From Archangium lansingense (GTDB lineage Bacteria; Myxococcota; Myxococcia; Myxococcales; Myxococcaceae): a stretch of 64,000 bases of DNA. A program made the translations under genes and the position numbers. The notes beneath the pieces are model-generated. The model was not told the origin of the DNA. It ran no database searches and saw only the letters and a list, made by a program, of their open reading frames with translations. This document shows, one piece after another, positions 9,501 to 16,503 of this stretch. Location: NCBI RefSeq assembly GCF_026626635.1, contig NZ_JAPNKA010000001.1, forward strand, positions 806,001 to 870,000. Direction: 5' to 3'. Position 1 is the first letter of the stretch. Each line of letters opens with the position of its first letter.

Positions 9501-11343
9501 CCGTGTGACGGTGAGCGATGGTCACCTCTCCGCCAGCCAGGACGTGTCGGTGCTGGTGCGTCAGGTCAACGTCGCGCCCACGGTGAACGCGGGCCTGGAT
9601 GGTTCCGTCAACGAGCGCACCAGCTACACGCTGGCTGGCTCGGCGAGCGACGCGGATGGCGACACGCTCAGCTACGCCTGGGTGCAGGTGTCCGGCACTC
9701 CGGTGGCGCTGGCGGGTGCCAACACGGCGCAGGCCACCTTCACCGCGCCGGAGACGGCCTCCGGTGAGACGCTCACCTTCGTCCTCACGGTGAGCGACGG
9801 CAAGGCGAGCGCCAGCGACACGGTGAACGTGGTGGTCAACAACGTGAACCGTGCTCCGGTGGTGATGGCGTCCTCGGTGACGGTGGACGAGCGCAGCACC
9901 GCTACGCTCCATGCCACGGCCTCGGATGCGGACGGAGATGGGCTGACCTACGCCTGGACGCAGCAGTCTGGCACGCCGGTGGTGCTCTCGGGTGCGGACA
10001 CGGCGACGGTCACCTTCTCCACGGGCGAGGTGAACGCCGACAGCGTGTTCACCTTCCGCGTGATGGTGTTCGACGGCCATGTCTCCGCCAGCCAGGACGT
10101 GACGGTGACGGTGCGCAACATCAACGCGGCCCCGACGGTGGACGCGGGCCAGGATGGCTCCGTCAACGAGCGCGCCAGCTACACGCTGGCTGGCTCCGCG
10201 AGCGACGTGGACGGCGATGCCCTCAGCTACCTCTGGGTGCAGGTGTCCGGCACCCCGGTGGGGCTGTCGGGTGCCAACACGGCGCAGGCCACCTTCATCG
10301 CGCCGGAGACGGCCTCCAGTGAGACGCTTACCTTCACCCTGACGGTGAGCGACGGCAAGCTGACGGCCAATGACACGGTGAACGTGGTGGTCAACAACGT
10401 GAACCGTGCGCCGGTGGTGACGGCTTCGCCCGTGACGGTGGACGAGCGCAGCACCGCTACGCTCCATGCCACGGCCTCGGACCCCGAGGGGGATGCGCTG
10501 ACCTACGCCTGGACGCAGGTGTCCGGCACTCCGGTCACGCTCTCGGGTGCTGACAGCGCGACGGCCACCTTCGCGACCGGTGAGGTGACTGCGGACCGCA
10601 CGTACAGCTTCCGCGTGTCGGTGAGCGATGGCCAGGCCACGACCACCCGCGATGTGGTGGTGACCGTGCGCAACATCAACCCCGGACCCGTGGCCAACGC
10701 GGGCTCCGCGGTCTCCGTGGTGGCCCGTGCCGCGGCCAGCCTCGATGGCAGCGCGAGCGCCGGTACTGGCACCCTGACGTACCAGTGGACGCAGGTGGGC
10801 GGCCCGTGGGTGACGCTGGTGGGGGCTGATACCGCCACGCCGTCCTTCACTGCGCCGGACGTGAAGACGGCCACCGAGCTCGTCTTCAGCCTGGTGGTGA
10901 GCGATGGCACGCACACCAGCGTGCCCTCCACGGTGACTGTCACCGTCTCGCCCGCCGACAACACGGCCCCGGTGGCCAAGGCCCGCATCATCCTCTCTGG
11001 CAGCCAGGCGTCGATGACCCTCGACGGCTCGGCCTCTAGCGACGCGGATGGTGAGGCGCTCACCTATAAGTGGGAGCAGACGGCTGGCGCGGCCATGCAG
11101 CTCGACAACGCCACCCAGGCGGTGCTGAGCGTGGACGTGCCCGCGAGCGGCACCTACAGCTTCCGCCTCACCGTGACGGATGCACGCGGTGTCTCTCACA
11201 GCACCACGGTGGAGGCCACGGCCACGCTGTCCACGTCCACGCCGGACGAGGGCGGCTGCTCCGCCACGGGTTCCGGCGCGCCGGCCAGCGTGCTCGGTCT
11301 GGCGCTCCTCGGCCTGCTGCGCCGCCGCCGCTGGCTGAACTGA
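3529..11343 (+). CDS. Giant secreted M36 (fungalysin-like) metalloprotease with PA insert, 15 Ig-like repeats and MYXO-CTERM tail
   Basis: About 2604 residues. I chose GTG 3529 because it follows AGAGGGAG and starts a clean signal peptide (RRLVATLSGLALVLSGTGAAA); ATG 3421 would put 36 non-signal residues in front. Order: FTP-like propeptide region, then an M36 catalytic domain with HEWGH at about residues 641-645 and GEGWGDF about 22 residues later. A PA-type domain (about 519-624, GKIAFVDRGSCNF) is inserted before the zinc motif. A jelly-roll-like segment follows, then fifteen about 92-residue PKD/cadherin-like domains (about 1182-2570). The tail has GCSATGSG, a hydrophobic helix and RRRRW, as in MYXO-CTERM sorting signals, so the protein is probably anchored at or released from the cell surface. 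Likely role: extracellular protein digestion, for example in predation. A strong terminator lies 64 bp downstream. Confidence 0.92.
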   Translation: MRRLVATLSGLALVLSGTGAAARKLPNYDALQDAKPAGRVSAGFKSVDNPGVRVAHQDERTHSPTFIWVNKVGGQTKLAAKYARMAPEQAAQVQLADHAPLYGLSSFESAGARVVSVSQGSRGTKVVTIGQEAAGLEVFRQSLKLLLNRNNEVVAISGTLSKHVSSDVPAARVRFQVPAADAVSIAYKDLTGHALDGSLLSQLNTKQQDGGQYTHYSLASYARPLEQDLVIPARVKQVLYSLPNALVPAYYVELNTGSPESKESDYYAYVVSAVDGRLLMRNNLTADADYSYRVFADPTPPYTPHDGPAGNNATPHPTAVVEDAYRPPFVAPALVTLQNAPFSQNDPWLPDGATVTTGNNVDAYADLVAPDNYQAGDLRPTITAPGVFDRTMLFDIQPNANAEQIAAATTSLFFVNNWLHDWYYDSGFDEASGNAQSNNFGRGGLGNDAIRAQAQDYGGTNNANMQTPADGASPIMQMYLFSGPRNSRLTVNAPAPVAGDYRAGIAAAFGPQTFDISGDVVLGLDDSNATGPSTGDACTPLTNAAEVAGKIAFVDRGSCNFTAKMQNVQAAGAIGVIVADNLPGYLTDLGGTVDGITIPALRLTLDDANRLRGSIPGLNVRMFRGLTTNVDGTVDNVIVAHEWGHYISNRLIGNSNGLANNQGRSMGEGWGDFTALLMVTRPEDINVPSNANWTGAYGAAEYATRGISPDSAFFGIRRVTYSADMSKNALTFHHIQDGVALPNTAPIAPGGLNSEVHNSGEVWATMLWECYVALLRAHPFQEAQDRMKSYLVNGYKLTPVLPTFLEARDAVLAAAYANDPADGLRLWAAFARRGAGVGAVAPDRYSIDHAGVVESFALGTNVEFVNSSFADSATTPGDSDGILDNGETGEVRITVRNNGSEPARGTSVTVFSSTPGVTVGNRGSVVFPEIPIGGMATASVPVSLNGASTAQRVDFNFALRDDGQAVPGDKTDSLAFKANYDELPAATATESVEARVLPWGNDFDPALTPGGFGIVEFADLNRTFYGPNFGAPSDIRLITPPLNVSATNPLVLSFRHAYDFEADVTGAYDGAVIELSNDGGATWVDIGAPLYNGRLVTYSGNFNPLKGRNAIVGSSANFPEFVFATLNLGTTYAGQTVQIRFRIGSDNAAAFTGWVLDDLSFSGITNTPFTKICDDSGICVNTPPTVSAGPDMTANERMTVSLNGSAVDMDGDALTYAWAQVSGPVVTLSGDNTLTPSFTAPDVSIASNVVLRLSVSDGTSTVSDTVSVNVRNANRVPTVNAGVDGSADERTTYTLSGSASDADGDTLSYLWTQVSGTPVALRDYDKATATFVTPEIAFDEMLTFTLTVSDGNESISDTVDVVVRQVNRAPMVTASSVTVDERSTATLQATASDADGDSLTYAWTQLSGTPVVLSGANTATATFSAGEVSADSVLTFRVTVSDGQASASHDVVVDVRNVNVAPTVNAGLDGTVNERASYTLSGSASDADGDTLSYSWVQVSGTPVGLSGANSASATFTAPETASGETLTFVLTVSDGKASASDTVNVVVNNVNRAPVVTASSVTVDERSTATLQATGSDVDGDALTYAWTQLSGTPVVLSGANTATASFSTGEVSADSMLTFRVTVSDGQATASHDVTVTVRQVNAAPTVNAGVDGSVNERTSYTLSGSASDADGDTLSYSWVQVSGTPVALSGANSASATFTAPETASGETLSFTLTVSDGKLSASDTVNVVVNNVNRAPVVTASSVTVDERSTATLQAAGSDADGDSLTYAWTQLTGTPVTLSGADTATATFSTGEVSADEVLTFRVTVSDGQATASHDVVVDVRNVNVAPTVNAGLDGTVDERGFYMLSGSASDADGDTLSYTWVQVSGTPVALSGATSSFAFFDAPETVSGETLTFMLTVSDGKASASDTVDVVVNNVNLAPVVVAPDLWVSERSTATLDAFGVDPDGDPLTYTWTQLTGTPVVLSGADTAIATFSTGEVSADTVLTFRVTVSDGHLSASQDVSVLVRQVNVAPTVNAGLDGSVNERTSYTLAGSASDADGDTLSYAWVQVSGTPVALAGANTAQATFTAPETASGETLTFVLTVSDGKASASDTVNVVVNNVNRAPVVMASSVTVDERSTATLHATASDADGDGLTYAWTQQSGTPVVLSGADTATVTFSTGEVNADSVFTFRVMVFDGHVSASQDVTVTVRNINAAPTVDAGQDGSVNERASYTLAGSASDVDGDALSYLWVQVSGTPVGLSGANTAQATFIAPETASSETLTFTLTVSDGKLTANDTVNVVVNNVNRAPVVTASPVTVDERSTATLHATASDPEGDALTYAWTQVSGTPVTLSGADSATATFATGEVTADRTYSFRVSVSDGQATTTRDVVVTVRNINPGPVANAGSAVSVVARAAASLDGSASAGTGTLTYQWTQVGGPWVTLVGADTATPSFTAPDVKTATELVFSLVVSDGTHTSVPSTVTVTVSPADNTAPVAKARIILSGSQASMTLDGSASSDADGEALTYKWEQTAGAAMQLDNATQAVLSVDVPASGTYSFRLTVTDARGVSHSTTVEATATLSTSTPDEGGCSATGSGAPASVLGLALLGLLRRRRWLN
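7072..11240 (+). repeat. Fifteen tandem Ig-like repeats; repeats 2-13 form six exact 555-bp A/B pairs
   Basis: Each about 92-codon unit carries 'SDADGD.L.Y.W.Q.SGTPV.LSG' and ends with 'LTVSDG...V.V..VN'. From repeat 2 to 13 two types alternate: type A (APTVNAG, APETASGETL) and type B (APVVTASSVTVDERSTATL, GEVSAD). The A-type ACG codon in PTV recurs at 7360, 7915, 8470, 9025, 9580 and 10135, exactly 555 bp apart each time. Repeats 1, 14 and 15 are more divergent. The pattern implies duplication of an A+B dimer with no indels kept. Confidence 0.9.
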
Positions 11344-11407
11344 GCCAGGGCTGCCCTCCTCCTTCTCTTCAGGAGGGGGAAGGCGGTGGCGTCTGATTCG
11401 TTGTGTT

Positions 11408-11455
11408 CCGGCGGCCGGTTCCCCGACACCAGGGGGCCGGCCGCCGGTCTTTTTC
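11408..11455 (+). terminator. Rho-independent terminator of the M36 protease gene
   Basis: A perfect 11-bp stem, CCGGCGGCCGG (11408-11418) with CCGGCCGCCGG (11437-11447), is followed directly by TCTTTTTC. The inner bases can extend the stem (CCCC with GGGG). Confidence 0.88.
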
Positions 11456-11511
11456 GGGCCCTTGGCTCACGCGGCACCGAGAAGAAGCCACTTCCCCGGG
11501 TTCGGCTTCTG

Positions 11512-11631
11512 GGTCAGCACCAGAAGGAGTACGCCGACCATGTTCGCGAGGCGAAGCGCCCCGAGACGCGTCATTCCCGCGCCTCGAAGTCGGTGGCGAT
11601 GCTCACCGAGGGCAAGCGCCTCAAGGGCTGA
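11512..11631 (+). pseudogene. C-terminal remnant of a YdeI/OmpD-associated-like protein
   Basis: In one frame the sequence reads HQKEYADHVREAKRPETR, then a short helix and AMLTEGKRLKG before a TGA at 11629-11631. This is the recognisable end of YdeI/OmpD-associated family proteins, whose 'EAKRPETRaRRi.k....LaeGK' tail is strongly conserved. No start codon or upstream domain exists: the frame runs back into the terminator of the M36 gene. I read it as a 3' fragment left by a deletion; the stop lies only 3 bp from the convergent LysR gene. Confidence 0.6.
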
Positions 11632-11634
11632 GTT

Positions 11635-12573
11635 TCACCCTCGGGCACCAGGCTTCCCGGGGCCTTCCGCCGTCTTCGCCACGCGGACCACCAGCTCGCG
11701 CATGAAGCGGATGGCTTCGTCGTCCTCGACTGTGCTCCGCCAGAGCAGCTCCATGGGCGCGCCCCCCAGGGGCAGCGGCACCGCGGCCGTGCGGAGGTTC
11801 GGACGCAGCGAGATGATCTCCCGTGCGACCACGGCGGGCACCGTGGCGAGCAGGGCGCTGCCCTCCACGAGGGCCCCGATGCTGTGGAACGTTGGCACCG
11901 ACACCCGCACGCGCCGCTGGACGCCGTGCATGTCCTCGACGATGCCGCGCAGGTCTCCGTTGTACGAGACGATGACGTGCTCGTGCGCCAGGTAGCGCTC
12001 CAGCGTCAGCTGTTTCCCCGGCCGGGCGTGCCGCGGATCAAAGAGACACACGAATCCCCCGGTGTACAGCGTGAGGCGCCGTGTGTCGGCCGGCAGCTCG
12101 TCCGCCACCGTCACCGCGAGGTCAACCGCCGAGGAGCTCAGGGCCTCGGCGATGGTGCGGAACTGGACCGGCACCACGATGAGCCTCATCCGCGGTGCCT
12201 CCTCGGCGAGCAGCCGGAGGAGCGGCGGGAGGAGCCACGTCTCGTTTGCGTCCGAGAGGCCGAGCCGCACGGTCCGCTCGTTCGTCTTCGTGTCGAACGC
12301 CGCCGGAGAGACGGCCGCCTCGACGAGTGCCTGGAGGTGTGGTTTCGCTGAAGCGAACAGGCGCTGCCCGCGTGTCGTGAGTGCGAGCCCGCGTCCTGCT
12401 CGCACGAAGAGCGGCGCTCCCACCGCCGAGGTGAGGCGCCTCAGCGCCGCGCTCACCGCGGGCTGCGTGAGATAGAGCCGGCTCGCGGCCTCCGTCACGC
12501 TGCCCGCCTCCGCCACCACGACGAAGACGCGGAGCAGGTTGAGGTCGAGATCCTTCTCATAGATGCTGTGCAT
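11635..12573 (-). CDS. LysR-family transcriptional regulator
   Basis: A 312-residue LysR regulator. The N-terminal winged helix-turn-helix is clear at residues about 9-68 (LNLLRVFVVVAEAGSVTEAA, then YLTQPAVSAALRRL), followed by the linker helix and a periplasmic-binding-like effector domain with a NodD/PcpR-like look (HARPGKQLTLERYLAHEHVIVS). Length is normal. It is divergently transcribed from the aldo/keto reductase gene with a 73-bp gap, the classic arrangement in which a LysR protein controls its neighbour and itself. The inducer is unknown. Confidence 0.92.
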   Translation of the reverse strand: MHSIYEKDLDLNLLRVFVVVAEAGSVTEAASRLYLTQPAVSAALRRLTSAVGAPLFVRAGRGLALTTRGQRLFASAKPHLQALVEAAVSPAAFDTKTNERTVRLGLSDANETWLLPPLLRLLAEEAPRMRLIVVPVQFRTIAEALSSSAVDLAVTVADELPADTRRLTLYTGGFVCLFDPRHARPGKQLTLERYLAHEHVIVSYNGDLRGIVEDMHGVQRRVRVSVPTFHSIGALVEGSALLATVPAVVAREIISLRPNLRTAAVPLPLGGAPMELLWRSTVEDDEAIRFMRELVVRVAKTAEGPGKPGARG

Positions 12574-12578
12574 GATTT

Positions 12579-12600
12579 GGATACATCCTATTCATTGGAT
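12579..12600. promoter_or_regulatory. Candidate LysR operator in the divergent promoter region
   Basis: GGAT (12579-12582), ATCC (12585-12588) and GGAT (12597-12600) form two overlapping palindromes, GGAT-N2-ATCC and ATCC-N8-GGAT, in an AT-rich stretch between the LysR gene and the aldo/keto reductase gene. The spacing is close to, but not exactly, the classic T-N11-A LysR box. Confidence 0.35.
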
Positions 12601-12646
12601 TTCAGCGTGTCGATTCATAGTCTTTGCGCAGAAGGAGAGACGAACG

Positions 12647-13657
12647 ATGAGCACGCACGACTCGAACAAGACGCAGCGCACGGTGAAGCTTGGCTCCACG
12701 GGCCCCGAGGTGTTTCCGCTGGGTCTCGGCTGCATGGGAATGTCTGGCATGTACGGCGCGACCGATGACGCCGAGAGCATCCGGACCATCCAGACCGCCA
12801 TCGATCGCGGCGTCACGCTGATCGACACGGGCGATTTCTACGGGATGGGCCACAACGAGCTGCTCGTGGGGCGTGCTCTCGTGGGCCGCAGGGAGAAGGT
12901 TCAGGTCTCCGTGAAGTTCGGTGCCCTCCGCGGGCCGGATGGGAGCTGGGGCGGCGTGGATACGCGTCCCGCCGCGGTGAAGAACTTCGTGGCCTATAGC
13001 CTGAAGCGGCTGGGCGTGGACGTCATCGACATCTACCGTCCCGCTCGGCTGGACCCCGCTGTCCCCATCGAGGACACCATTGGCGCCATCGCGGACCTCG
13101 TGAAGGCGGGTTATGTGCGCCACATCGGGCTCTCCGAGGTTGGCGTCGAGACCATCCGCCGCGCCCACCGCGTCCACCCCATTGTCGATCTGCAGATTGA
13201 ATACTCGCTCGCCAGCCGCGGCCCCGAGGCGGAGATCTTCCCCGTGCTCCAGGAGCTCGGCATCAGCGCGACGCTCTACGGTGTCTTCTCTCGCGGCCTC
13301 CTCACTGGCAGCAAGCCCAAGGGCCCGGGAGACTTCCGTGCGTATCTTCCCCGCTTCACCGGCGCGAACCGGGAGAAGAACGAGGACGTCGTGGCCCACC
13401 TCCAGCGCTTCGCCAGTGAGCACGGCATGACTCCCGGGCAGCTCGCGATTGCTTGGGTGAGCGCGCGCCAGCCTGGGTTCGTTCCCGTGGTCGGGGCGAA
13501 GACCGTCGCGCAGCTCGAGGACTCCCTCGGCGCTCTGGCTCGCACGTTGTCGAAGGATGAGCTCGCGGCCATTGATGCGCTTGGGACCATCTCCGGCGAG
13601 CGGTACGGCGCGGAGCAGATGAAGCACCTGGATAGCGAACGCCACGCGCACCCGTAA
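12647..13657 (+). CDS. Aldo/keto reductase
   Basis: A 336-residue NADPH-dependent aldo/keto reductase. ATG 12647 is preceded by AAGGAGAG at good spacing; the ORF open from 12563 has no better start. A TIM-barrel pattern is visible: N-terminal 'KLGSTGPEVFPLGLGCMGMS', catalytic Asp and Tyr in DTGDFYG, catalytic Lys in VSVKFG, and C-terminal cofactor contacts in VVGAKTVAQLEDSL. The usual active-site His of the 'YxxHxxDP' element is replaced: the sequence reads YRPARLDP, as in a known bacterial subgroup. The substrate is probably a small carbonyl or quinone. It is probably regulated by the divergent LysR protein. Confidence 0.9.
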   Translation: MSTHDSNKTQRTVKLGSTGPEVFPLGLGCMGMSGMYGATDDAESIRTIQTAIDRGVTLIDTGDFYGMGHNELLVGRALVGRREKVQVSVKFGALRGPDGSWGGVDTRPAAVKNFVAYSLKRLGVDVIDIYRPARLDPAVPIEDTIGAIADLVKAGYVRHIGLSEVGVETIRRAHRVHPIVDLQIEYSLASRGPEAEIFPVLQELGISATLYGVFSRGLLTGSKPKGPGDFRAYLPRFTGANREKNEDVVAHLQRFASEHGMTPGQLAIAWVSARQPGFVPVVGAKTVAQLEDSLGALARTLSKDELAAIDALGTISGERYGAEQMKHLDSERHAHP

Positions 13658-13734
13658 CGCGTGGCGTTGTTCCCGAGCGCGAACTCCCAGCGGGCTCGGG
13701 GCCATACACGGAGTCAAATCCGGGGTCCTCGATA

Positions 13735-13772
13735 CCCTCACCCTGTCCCTCTCCCGAGGGGAGAGGGGAAAT
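13735..13772. repeat. Intergenic palindromic repeat, copy 2
   Basis: CCCTCACCC, a short spacer, then CCCTCTCCC and a complementary GGGGAGAGGGG. It matches the copy at 31938-31978 in opposite orientation. G-rich tracts follow up to about 13805. The rest of the 217-bp gap before the next gene shows nothing recognisable. Confidence 0.6.
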
Positions 13773-13874
13773 TGGGGGGGGAATTGGGCGGGGGTTGGCC
13801 TGGGGGTTGGCCGGATTGACTCACTTGTCAAAAAGCTCGTCCCGTCGTCTGCTCCCGGTCCGCAAGGAGACTGA

Positions 13875-16469
13875 ATGGGCAACGAGCTTCGTTTCGACGG
13901 GAAGGTCGCCATCGTCACCGGTGCCGGCAATGGACTGGGCCGCTCTCACGCGCTGCTGCTCGCGAGCCGTGGTGCGAAGGTGGTCATCAATGACCTCGGC
14001 GGTTCCAGCACCGGCGGTGGTCGCGCCTCCGAAGCCGCTGACAAGGTGGTCGCTGAAATCAAGGCCGCCGGCGGCGAGGCCGTCGCCAACTACGACTCCG
14101 TCGAGGACGGCACGAAGATCGTCCAGACCGCGCTCGACACCTGGAAGCGCCTGGACATCGTCATCAACAACGCTGGCATCCTCCGCGACACCAGCTTCCA
14201 GAAGATGACCGAGCAGGACTGGGAGCTCATCTACCGCGTCCACCTGCTCGGCGCCTTCCGCGTCACCCAGGCAGCCTGGCCCCACCTGCGTGACCAGGGT
14301 TACGGCCGCCTCCTCTTCACCGCCTCCGCCGCCGGCATCTACGGTAACTTCGGGCAGGCCAACTACAGCATGGCCAAGCTCGGCCTCGTGGGCTTCGCCA
14401 ACACGCTCGCCATCGAGGGCCGCAAGAAGAACATCCTCGTCAACGCCATCGCTCCCATCGCCGGCAGCCGCATGACCGAGACCGTCCTTCCCAAGGAGGT
14501 CGTCGATGCGCTCCGGCCCGAGTACGTCAGCCCGCTCGCCGCCTGGCTCTGCCATGAGGAGTGCCAGGAGACCGGCTCCCTCTTCGAGGTCGGCGGCGGC
14601 TTCATGGCCAAGCTGCGCTGGGAGCGCACCCGCGGCAAGGTGTTCAAGCTCGGTCGCGCCATCACCCCCGAGGCTGTCCAGAAGTCGTGGGAGTCCATCA
14701 CCGACTTCACCGAGGCCACCCACCCTACCGACGTGGCTGCCGGCATGCAGCCGGTGATGGACAACCTCACCTCCCAGAGCAAGGGCGGCAACGAGTTCAT
14801 CGACGTCGACGCCGCGCTCGGCTACCAGTTCCCCGAGACCACCTCGTCCTATGACGAGCGCGACCTCTCGCTCTACGCGCTGGGCGTGGGCGCCGCGCAG
14901 GATCCGCTCGACACCAAGGAGCTTCAGTACGTCTACGAGCTTCATGGCGAGGGCTTCCGTCCGCTGCCCACCTACGGCGTCATTCCCGCCCTCAACTCCG
15001 TCCTGAAGATGTCCGCCGAGGGCAAGCAGGCCCCGGGTCTCAACTACGGCCTGGATCGCGTCCTCCACGGCGAGCAGTACACCGAGCTGCTGCGCCCGCT
15101 GCCGCCGAAGGCGTCTCTGCGCCACAAGGGCCGCATCAAGGACATCTTCGACAAGGGCAAGAACGCGCTCGTCGTCACCGAGGTGACCAGCTACGACGCG
15201 CAGACGGGCGAGCCGCTCGTGCGCAATGAGATCACCACCTTCGTTCGTGGCGCAGGCGGTTGGGGTGGCGAGCGCGGGCCGGTCACGGACATTCCGCCCC
15301 CGGAGCGTGCGCCCGACGCCGTCATCACCGAGAAGACGCACGAGAACCAGGCGCTCCTCTACCGGCTGTCTGGAGACTGGAACCCGCTGCACGCCGACCC
15401 CGAGTTCGCCCGCAACTTCGGCTTCCAGAAGCCCATCCTCCACGGCCTGTGCACCTTCGGCTACGTGGGCCGCCACGTCATCAAGGCCTTCGCCAACGGC
15501 GACCCGCGTCTCTTCAAGAGCATCCGCGTGCGCTTCGCCGACACCGTGCTGCCCGGTGAGACGCTCCGCACCGAGATGTGGAAGGACGGAGAGCGCGTCA
15601 TCATCCGCTGCAAGGTCGTCGAGCGCGACAAGGTCGTCATCAGCAACGCCGCGGTGGAGCTCCACAAGGAGGTTCCCTCGGCCCAGGCGAAGCCCGCTGC
15701 CTCCGCGCAAGCGAGCGCTCCTGCCGCGGCCGGTGGAGGCTCCGCCAGCGCCCGCGTCTTCGAGGCCATCCGCGCCTACGTGGCCCAGCACCCCGAGCTC
15801 GTCGCCAAGGTGGCCAACGTCTACCTCTTCAAGCTCACCCAGCCGGACAGCACCTGGACGTTGGATCTCAAGAATGGCGCCGGAGCGGTGCAGCAGGGCG
15901 CGCAGGGCAAGGCGGACTGCTCGCTGGAGCTGACCGACGCGGACTTCCTCGCCATGACCTCCGGCAAGGCCGATCCGCAGAAGCTCTACTTCGGCGGCAA
16001 GCTGAAGATCACCGGCAACGTGATGGCCTCGCAGAAGCTCGGCTTCCTCGGGAAGGTGGGCTCCGCTGGCGAGGGCTCGGCCCCCGCGAAGGCGTCCGCG
16101 GCTCCAGCCTCGGGTAACGAGGGCAGCGGAAGCTCCCACGTCGGCAACGGCCGCGCTTCGGCCCTCTTCACGGCGCTCCAGGAGCGGCTGGCGCAGAAGC
16201 CCGAGCTGGCCCGCGAGCTGGGCGCCGTCATCCAGTTCCACATCACCGACCCCGAGGGCTTCTGGGTGGTGGATGGCAAGGGCACTCCGAGTGTGCGCGA
16301 CGGGAAGGCCGACAAGGCGGACCTGGCGCTCCGTCTCTCGGACGAGGACCTGGCGGCCCTGGTGCAGGACCCGCAGGCCGTGCAGCGGCTCTACCAGCAC
16401 GGCAAGCTGCGGGTGGACGGAGATATCCGGCTCGCCTCGCGCCTGGGCTTCCTCAAGCAGCTCATCTGA
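13875..16469 (+). CDS. Type-2 multifunctional beta-oxidation enzyme: SDR dehydrogenase + hydratase 2 + two SCP2 domains
   Basis: 864 residues in four parts. Residues 1 to about 300 are a short-chain dehydrogenase of the HSD17B4 type: GAGNGLG at 16-22, NNAG, and Tyr164-x3-Lys168. Residues about 310-605 are a double hot-dog (2-enoyl-CoA hydratase 2); the catalytic DWNPLH...HG motif begins near residue 501. Two SCP2 lipid-carrier domains follow, about 624-728 and 757-864, joined by Ala/Ser-rich linkers. This is the layout of eukaryotic peroxisomal MFE-2, which hydrates and oxidises (R)-3-hydroxyacyl-CoA of branched or sterol side chains, but with SCP2 doubled. The SCP-x-type thiolase gene starts 34 bp downstream and would complete the cycle. 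ATG 13875 follows AAGGAGACTGA. Confidence 0.92.
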   Translation: MGNELRFDGKVAIVTGAGNGLGRSHALLLASRGAKVVINDLGGSSTGGGRASEAADKVVAEIKAAGGEAVANYDSVEDGTKIVQTALDTWKRLDIVINNAGILRDTSFQKMTEQDWELIYRVHLLGAFRVTQAAWPHLRDQGYGRLLFTASAAGIYGNFGQANYSMAKLGLVGFANTLAIEGRKKNILVNAIAPIAGSRMTETVLPKEVVDALRPEYVSPLAAWLCHEECQETGSLFEVGGGFMAKLRWERTRGKVFKLGRAITPEAVQKSWESITDFTEATHPTDVAAGMQPVMDNLTSQSKGGNEFIDVDAALGYQFPETTSSYDERDLSLYALGVGAAQDPLDTKELQYVYELHGEGFRPLPTYGVIPALNSVLKMSAEGKQAPGLNYGLDRVLHGEQYTELLRPLPPKASLRHKGRIKDIFDKGKNALVVTEVTSYDAQTGEPLVRNEITTFVRGAGGWGGERGPVTDIPPPERAPDAVITEKTHENQALLYRLSGDWNPLHADPEFARNFGFQKPILHGLCTFGYVGRHVIKAFANGDPRLFKSIRVRFADTVLPGETLRTEMWKDGERVIIRCKVVERDKVVISNAAVELHKEVPSAQAKPAASAQASAPAAAGGGSASARVFEAIRAYVAQHPELVAKVANVYLFKLTQPDSTWTLDLKNGAGAVQQGAQGKADCSLELTDADFLAMTSGKADPQKLYFGGKLKITGNVMASQKLGFLGKVGSAGEGSAPAKASAAPASGNEGSGSSHVGNGRASALFTALQERLAQKPELARELGAVIQFHITDPEGFWVVDGKGTPSVRDGKADKADLALRLSDEDLAALVQDPQAVQRLYQHGKLRVDGDIRLASRLGFLKQLI

Positions 16470-16503
16470 CAATCACCAACCCATACGAAAAGGACGCGCA
16501 ACC

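Noticed and set aside
5929-11199. A 1756-residue open frame on the minus strand under the M36 gene
   Set aside because: It is the mirror of the Gly/Ala/Asp-rich repeats: full of His/Arg/Val patterns, with no domain. The plus-strand gene has clear domains, a signal peptide and a terminator.
13821-16472. An 883-residue minus-strand frame over the MFE-2 gene
   Set aside because: Low-complexity Leu/Gly/Val shadow with no family signal, opposite a four-domain enzyme.
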